Origin: Treponema sp.
GTDB lineage: Bacteria; Spirochaetota; Spirochaetia; Treponematales; Breznakiellaceae
Direction of reading: 5' to 3'
Length of the DNA: 9,489 nt
NCBI GenBank assembly: GCA_031284105.1
Contig: JAITAN010000043.1
Coordinates: 1 to 9,489 of the forward strand
Shown here: piece after piece, positions 5,706 through 9,489 of the stretch
Layout: every line of letters starts with the position of its first letter
How positions within the stretch are numbered: the first letter of the stretch is position 1
The notes under the pieces: model-generated
Databases searched by the model: none
Seen by the model: only the letters and a program-made list of their open reading frames with translations
What the model was told of the DNA's origin: nothing
Position numbers and translations under genes: made by a program

Positions 5706-6779
5706 TTACACCCTCATATACAGCTTTTGCCCCAAACCGCAGAGGTTATGAACGTGTATTTGTTCTTCCTCTGAAGTAACCAACATACCATTATAATACC
5801 CAAAGGGTATATTATACTCCGCATGTGTTAAATATAAATTTAATTCATTACAAACCGGTTCTTTTGGAGTAAATACAAGGTCTATCATACCCTCCATGTC
5901 TTGAATGATCCAGTCCGATTGAATCCCATTAGGCTGAGTTATACGCACGGGCGGCAAGGGCGTTAATTTGCCTTCGACCCAGAGCGCGTTTTCGTTATTT
6001 TTAAACGTTTCTTTTGCTTGATTCTCCGCTATGCTGAAGCCGTAATACCGGTATGTTTTTTGACCGGTTTGATCTTTCGGCACAATGTATCCGAAAGCAT
6101 TGCACCATGTTGAATGCATCCGGTAAGGATAATAACCCTTGTAATCGAAAAAAAGCCCTACGGTTTTCGTGCCGTTAAGCGACAGATGCCGTCCGCCAAA
6201 GACCATATCGCCCCGTACTCGCGAGAACGCTTTGTAAGAATACATAGACCGCGCTTCTGAAAACAGCAGACTTACCGCCATCGGTTCAAGTTTCGTTTCA
6301 TCAATCTCGAATTCCAGATGTGCGGTAAACGAAGGACGTGAATAAGTCGGTTCGATATCAAGATCGACCTTTACCATGTTCGCGTCAAGCCAATCGTGGA
6401 TACGAAAAAATATCCCATACGAACGGCTGTCAACCGAGGCGTTAGAGAGCGTAAGAGGCATCCGCCAGCCTGAAAACGGCAGTATCTTGCGGTACCAGAG
6501 TTGCTGTCTACTTTCTTTGTCGTAGAGGAACACCTGCGCCCATCGGTAGAACTTTACATTACTCAAAGTCGCCTCAAGCAGGAAACGTTCATCTTGCACC
6601 AGAAAACTCTGCCATTCCTTGATACGGGAGTCGTTCAAAGCTTTCGGCAGGGGTTTAGAAAAAGGTCTATGAATATCGAGAAGATTAACATATTCAAAAG
6701 AATGTTTCCAAGTTCCGGCAACTGGAATCCCGTTCACAACGGGAGTAGGTATAGATTCTTGAATTACCCTCGTATACAC
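5706..6779 (-). CDS. Conserved protein resembling the DUF2804 family, function unknown
   Basis: 357 residues with no signal peptide and no membrane segment. It is rich in Trp, Tyr and Phe spread along alternating polar/hydrophobic strands, suggesting a large beta-sheet fold. Conserved-looking blocks include N-L-L-D-I at 32-36, E-W-Q-S-F-L at 55-60, F-F-R-I-H-D-W-L-D at 124-132, T-W-C-N-A-F-G at 224-230 and N-N-E-N-A-L-W-V at 261-268. The overall pattern and length recall DUF2804, but that is from memory. The start is GTG (6779-6777), sharing its G with the TAG stop of gyrA. Two AGGAG boxes lie inside the end of gyrA, the nearer at 6792-6788, eight bases upstream. Translation is therefore coupled to gyrA. 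No catalytic motif is evident and I assign no activity. Confidence 0.85.
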   Translation of the reverse strand: MYTRVIQESIPTPVVNGIPVAGTWKHSFEYVNLLDIHRPFSKPLPKALNDSRIKEWQSFLVQDERFLLEATLSNVKFYRWAQVFLYDKESRQQLWYRKILPFSGWRMPLTLSNASVDSRSYGIFFRIHDWLDANMVKVDLDIEPTYSRPSFTAHLEFEIDETKLEPMAVSLLFSEARSMYSYKAFSRVRGDMVFGGRHLSLNGTKTVGLFFDYKGYYPYRMHSTWCNAFGYIVPKDQTGQKTYRYYGFSIAENQAKETFKNNENALWVEGKLTPLPPVRITQPNGIQSDWIIQDMEGMIDLVFTPKEPVCNELNLYLTHAEYNIPFGYYNGMLVTSEEEQIHVHNLCGLGQKLYMRV

Positions 6780-9241
6780 TATGCATTCTCCTGCATACTC
6801 CTGTCAACGCCGACTACAAAATCCGGCTTCTCAATGTTGAGAATACGCACACCCTGCGCAGTCCTGCCCATGACCCGGATAGAATCAACCTTGAGCTTAA
6901 TAGATTTGCCATGAGTTGTGATACACATGATCTCGTCGTTTTCAAACACGTTTACACATCCTACGAGTCCTCCTGTTTTTTCGGTAACCGTGTATATTTT
7001 CTGTCCGCCGGTGCCTCGTCCGTGTGGAGAGAATTCTCTAAATTCGATACGCTTCCCGTAGCCATATTCGGAAAGGAGCAGCATGGTTTCACTTTCCTTT
7101 ACCTTGAGAACACCGGTGAGTTCATCGTCTTCACCGAGTCTCATGCCTATAACGCCCCGCGAAGCCCTGCCCATTGCCCGTACCTGATCCTCATGAGTAC
7201 GGAGCGCCTGCCCCTTGCGGGAAATCAACACCACCTCATCGGAACCGCTGGTAAGGAGGGCGCTCACGAGTTTATCGCCCTCGTCAAGGTTAATGGCGCG
7301 AATCCCCTTGGTCTTGGCGTTGACAAATTCGCCTGTCATCACCTTCTTGACAACACCGCGCGCTGTTCCCATAAAGAGGAAACAATCTCTGGAAAACTCC
7401 TTGAGCGAAACCGTCGCCGTAACGTCTTCATTGAGAGATACCGGCAAAAGACTCTTGATATGCGAACCTCTTGCCGTACGAGAGCCTTCGGGCAGTTCAT
7501 GTACTTTAAGCCAGTACGCCTTGCCCTCGTTGGTAATAAACATGACGTATTCGTGGGTCGAGGCGACAAATATCTGCTTTACAAAGTCGTCTTCCGCGAG
7601 TTTTGCGCTGATTGCACCTTTTCCGCCACGTCCTTGATTCCGGTACGCGGATACCGGCACTCGCTTAATGTATCCAAGGTTGGAAATGAGAACCACCATG
7701 TCCTCTTTCCTGATGAGGTCTTCAATATCAATGCTCTCGATCTCTCCGTCAACAATTTCCGTACGCCGCGAGTCCCCGAAGCGTTCGGCAATATTGCGCG
7801 TCTCATCCTTTATAACGGAGAGCAACTTCTGTTTGTCTGCCAGTAGGGACTTGAAATAGACTATCTGCGCCTTTAACTCGGCTAACTCACCTTGCAGTTT
7901 CTCAATTTCGAGGCCGGTAAGCCTTCCCAGTCGCATTTCTACGATTGCATGGCTCTGCGCTTCGGATAAGGTGAACGTAGTTTCCAGGGTATTTCTGGCT
8001 ATGTTTATATCCCGTGATGTCCTAATAATATGTACAACATCGTCTATGTTTGACATGGCAATGACCAAACCCTCCAATATATGCGTCCGCTCTTCGGCTT
8101 TACGAAGGTCATATTGGGTACGGCGGGTAACCACATCTACACGGTGATCTACGAAGTACACAATGAGCTCCTTGAGCGTCAGGGTTTTAGGCTTGCCGTT
8201 CACGAGCGCGAGGTTTATGATACCGAAGGTGGATTGCAGCGCGGTTTTTGAGAAAAGCTGGTTCAGTACGAGCTTCACCACCGCATCTTTTTTGAGATCA
8301 ATGACGATACGCATACCGTCGCGGTCAGATTCGTCGTTGGCATTGGCAATGCCGTCAATTTCCTTGCTTCGCATCAACATGCCGATACGCTCCATGAGGG
8401 TAGCCTTGTTCACGCCGTAGGGAATTTCATTGAAGATAATGCTTTCTTTGCCATGCTTGCTCATCTCAATGGTGAACTTGCCGCGTATCAGCAACTTGCC
8501 CTTGCCGGTCTTGTATGCTTCCCGTATGCCTTCACGCCCAAAAACGATGCCGCCCGTTGGAAAATCCGGTCCGGCAATATAGTACATTAACTCCTCTATT
8601 GAAATATCATTATTGTCGATATAGGCGCAGACAGCCTCACACGTCTCGAGGAGGTTATGGGGCGCCATATTTGTCGCCATGCCTACAGCGATACCGCTTG
8701 AGCCATTCACCAGCAGATTTGGCACGGCGGCGGGCAGCACCGCCGGTTCTTTCAGAGATTCGTCATAATTGGGAATAAAGGACACGGTTTCTTTACCCAA
8801 GTCAAAAAGCATTTCATCTCCCAGACGGGAGAGTTTTGCCTCGGTATAGCGAGATGCGGCAGGCGGATCTCCGTCGATAGAGCCAAAGTTGCCCTGTCCC
8901 TGTACTAGAGGATATCGGAGAGAAAAATCCTGCGCCATGCGTGCAAGCGCATCGTACAAGGATGCATCCCCGTGCGGATGGTACTTACCCATAGCATCGC
9001 CCGTGATGCGTGCGCTTTTTTTAGTTGCGGCATTAGGACGTAGCCCAAGTTCATCCATGGAATAAAGCAGTCTACGGTGAACGGGTTTTAAGCCATCCCG
9101 CACATCCGGGAGCGCCCGCGCCACTATAACGGACATGGCATAATTCAAATATGCAGTTTTAACTTCGTCTTCTATCGCAATCGGAATAATTTTTCCATTT
9201 TTTTCTCCAGTTGCGCCGTATGAGGTTTCTGTATCTACCAC
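6779..9241 (-). CDS. gyrA: DNA gyrase subunit A
   Basis: 820 residues, normal length. GyrA forms the A2B2 gyrase with GyrB, cuts and rejoins DNA and introduces negative supercoils using ATP. The winged-helix/tower region carries H-P-H-G-D at 88-92 and the catalytic tyrosine Y132 in S-R-Y-T-E. The isoleucine and arginine usual for DNA bending and cleavage are in conserved context. The C-terminal beta-pinwheel begins at about 500 and carries the GyrA box Q-G-R-G-G-K-G at 536-542, which separates gyrase from topoisomerase IV. Degenerate box-like blade motifs follow at about 587-597, 691-700, 741-750 and 792-801. There is no long acidic C-terminal tail. The residue matching E. coli Ser83 is Ala93, while Asp97 matches Asp87. 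The start is GTG at 9241-9239, with AAGGA six bases upstream (9252-9248). It is first gene of the minus-strand operon. Confidence 0.98.
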   Translation of the reverse strand: MVDTETSYGATGEKNGKIIPIAIEDEVKTAYLNYAMSVIVARALPDVRDGLKPVHRRLLYSMDELGLRPNAATKKSARITGDAMGKYHPHGDASLYDALARMAQDFSLRYPLVQGQGNFGSIDGDPPAASRYTEAKLSRLGDEMLFDLGKETVSFIPNYDESLKEPAVLPAAVPNLLVNGSSGIAVGMATNMAPHNLLETCEAVCAYIDNNDISIEELMYYIAGPDFPTGGIVFGREGIREAYKTGKGKLLIRGKFTIEMSKHGKESIIFNEIPYGVNKATLMERIGMLMRSKEIDGIANANDESDRDGMRIVIDLKKDAVVKLVLNQLFSKTALQSTFGIINLALVNGKPKTLTLKELIVYFVDHRVDVVTRRTQYDLRKAEERTHILEGLVIAMSNIDDVVHIIRTSRDINIARNTLETTFTLSEAQSHAIVEMRLGRLTGLEIEKLQGELAELKAQIVYFKSLLADKQKLLSVIKDETRNIAERFGDSRRTEIVDGEIESIDIEDLIRKEDMVVLISNLGYIKRVPVSAYRNQGRGGKGAISAKLAEDDFVKQIFVASTHEYVMFITNEGKAYWLKVHELPEGSRTARGSHIKSLLPVSLNEDVTATVSLKEFSRDCFLFMGTARGVVKKVMTGEFVNAKTKGIRAINLDEGDKLVSALLTSGSDEVVLISRKGQALRTHEDQVRAMGRASRGVIGMRLGEDDELTGVLKVKESETMLLLSEYGYGKRIEFREFSPHGRGTGGQKIYTVTEKTGGLVGCVNVFENDEIMCITTHGKSIKLKVDSIRVMGRTAQGVRILNIEKPDFVVGVDRSMQENA

Positions 9242-9247
9242 TTTGTT

Positions 9248-9252
9248 TCCTT
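9248..9252 (-). promoter_or_regulatory. Ribosome binding site for the GTG start of gyrA
   Basis: AAGGA on the minus strand, six bases before GTG at 9241. It decides the start, since the next ATG in frame (residue 35) would remove part of the conserved N-terminal region. Confidence 0.7.
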
Positions 9253-9264
9253 AATTTTAGGATT

Positions 9265-9294
9265 AAACCGGTTTCATACCATTTTGAAAACCGG
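9265..9294. promoter_or_regulatory. Inverted repeat in the gyrA leader
   Basis: The palindrome AAACCGGTTT (9265-9274) is followed by a second AAACCGG (9288-9294), so CCGGTTT (9268-9274) can pair with it over 7 bp with a 13-base loop. It sits between the promoter and the Shine-Dalgarno, a place where a repressor or a leader hairpin could act. Function is inferred from position only. Confidence 0.45.
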
Positions 9295-9314
9295 CTGTCC
9301 AACTATTTTACTAC

Positions 9315-9343
9315 AGTATAGTACAAAAAATAGTTTTTGTCAA
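9315..9343 (-). promoter_or_regulatory. Sigma-70 type promoter of the gyrA operon
   Basis: Minus strand: TTGACA (9343-9338, perfect), a 17-base spacer, TATACT (9320-9315, 5 of 6). Transcription should begin near 9308, giving a leader of about 67 bases before the GTG of gyrA. The AT-rich spacer fits a strong housekeeping promoter. Confidence 0.82.
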
Positions 9344-9420
9344 AGGTATTATGTATTTTAGAAGTCATAAAAAGAGGGGAAGAATTTTCAAGAAAAAGTG
9401 AGAAAAAGAGGTTATGGGGG

Positions 9421-9449
9421 TTGACAAAAGGAAGGAGATATGATAAGGT
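9421..9449 (+). promoter_or_regulatory. Divergent plus-strand promoter reading out of the window
   Basis: TTGACA (9421-9426, perfect), a 17-base spacer, TAAGGT (9444-9449, 3 of 6), with a TGA just before the -10 that gives an extended -10. Start would be near 9456. It points away from gyrA to a gene or RNA beyond the right edge. Confidence 0.5.
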
Positions 9450-9489
9450 CATACAACCTTCGGGGCAGCACGGCGAGCAAGAAAAGAGA
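9440..9489 (+). CDS. Possible start of a rightward gene, partial
   Basis: An ATG at 9440 opens a frame that stays open to the edge (M-I-R-S-Y-N-L-R-G-S-T and so on). AAGGAG at 9432-9437 precedes it, but only two bases separate them, which is too close for good initiation. The same bases fall inside the spacer of the promoter above, so both readings cannot be fully right. I favour the promoter. Sixteen codons are too few to name a product. Confidence 0.18.
   Translation, partial: MIRSYNLRGSTASKKR

Noticed and set aside
6911..7846. Plus-strand 311-codon open frame
   Set aside because: Entirely antisense to gyrA, without a recognisable domain. It is a shadow of the conserved gyrase coding sequence.

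Overview
The window looks like chromosome from a spirochaete, most likely a moderately GC-rich Treponema of the termite-gut type. That assignment is inference from the style of the proteins: a Treponema-like GyrA, two conserved proteins of unknown function beside it, and an NtrC-type regulator with an unusual Fis-type tail. No database search was possible. Almost all gene content is on the minus strand.

Right part (about 9440 down to 2228): one tightly packed minus-strand operon. A near-perfect housekeeping promoter (TTGACA, 17 bp, TATACT; 9343-9315) drives gyrA (DNA gyrase subunit A). gyrA overlaps by one base a protein resembling DUF2804. A 691-residue protein of unknown function follows one base later. 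After 24 bases comes a complete sigma-54-dependent response regulator. No histidine kinase and no gyrB lie in the window. A second, divergent promoter (9421-9449, plus strand) points out of the right edge.

Middle part (about 2227 to 1079): GC-rich DNA without convincing genes, containing several inverted repeats, followed by a CPBP-family membrane protease gene that starts with a strong ribosome binding site. It stops right after its first catalytic motif, so it is a 3'-truncated remnant.

Left part (1078 to the left edge): an array of about 51 copies of a 21-bp unit with no net change of phase, running off the window. Every plus-strand frame is interrupted. One minus-strand frame is open across the whole array (no stop from 1147 down to base 2) and encodes a heptad-repeat polypeptide with consensus M-T-H-N-L-R-D/N. 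Most differences between copies fall on third codon positions of that frame, and the four plus-strand TAG codons are synonymous Leu CTA codons in it. It lacks a stop codon inside the window, so a simple start-to-stop ORF search misses it. This candidate heptad-repeat gene, and its junction with the broken protease gene, is the most unusual content of the window.
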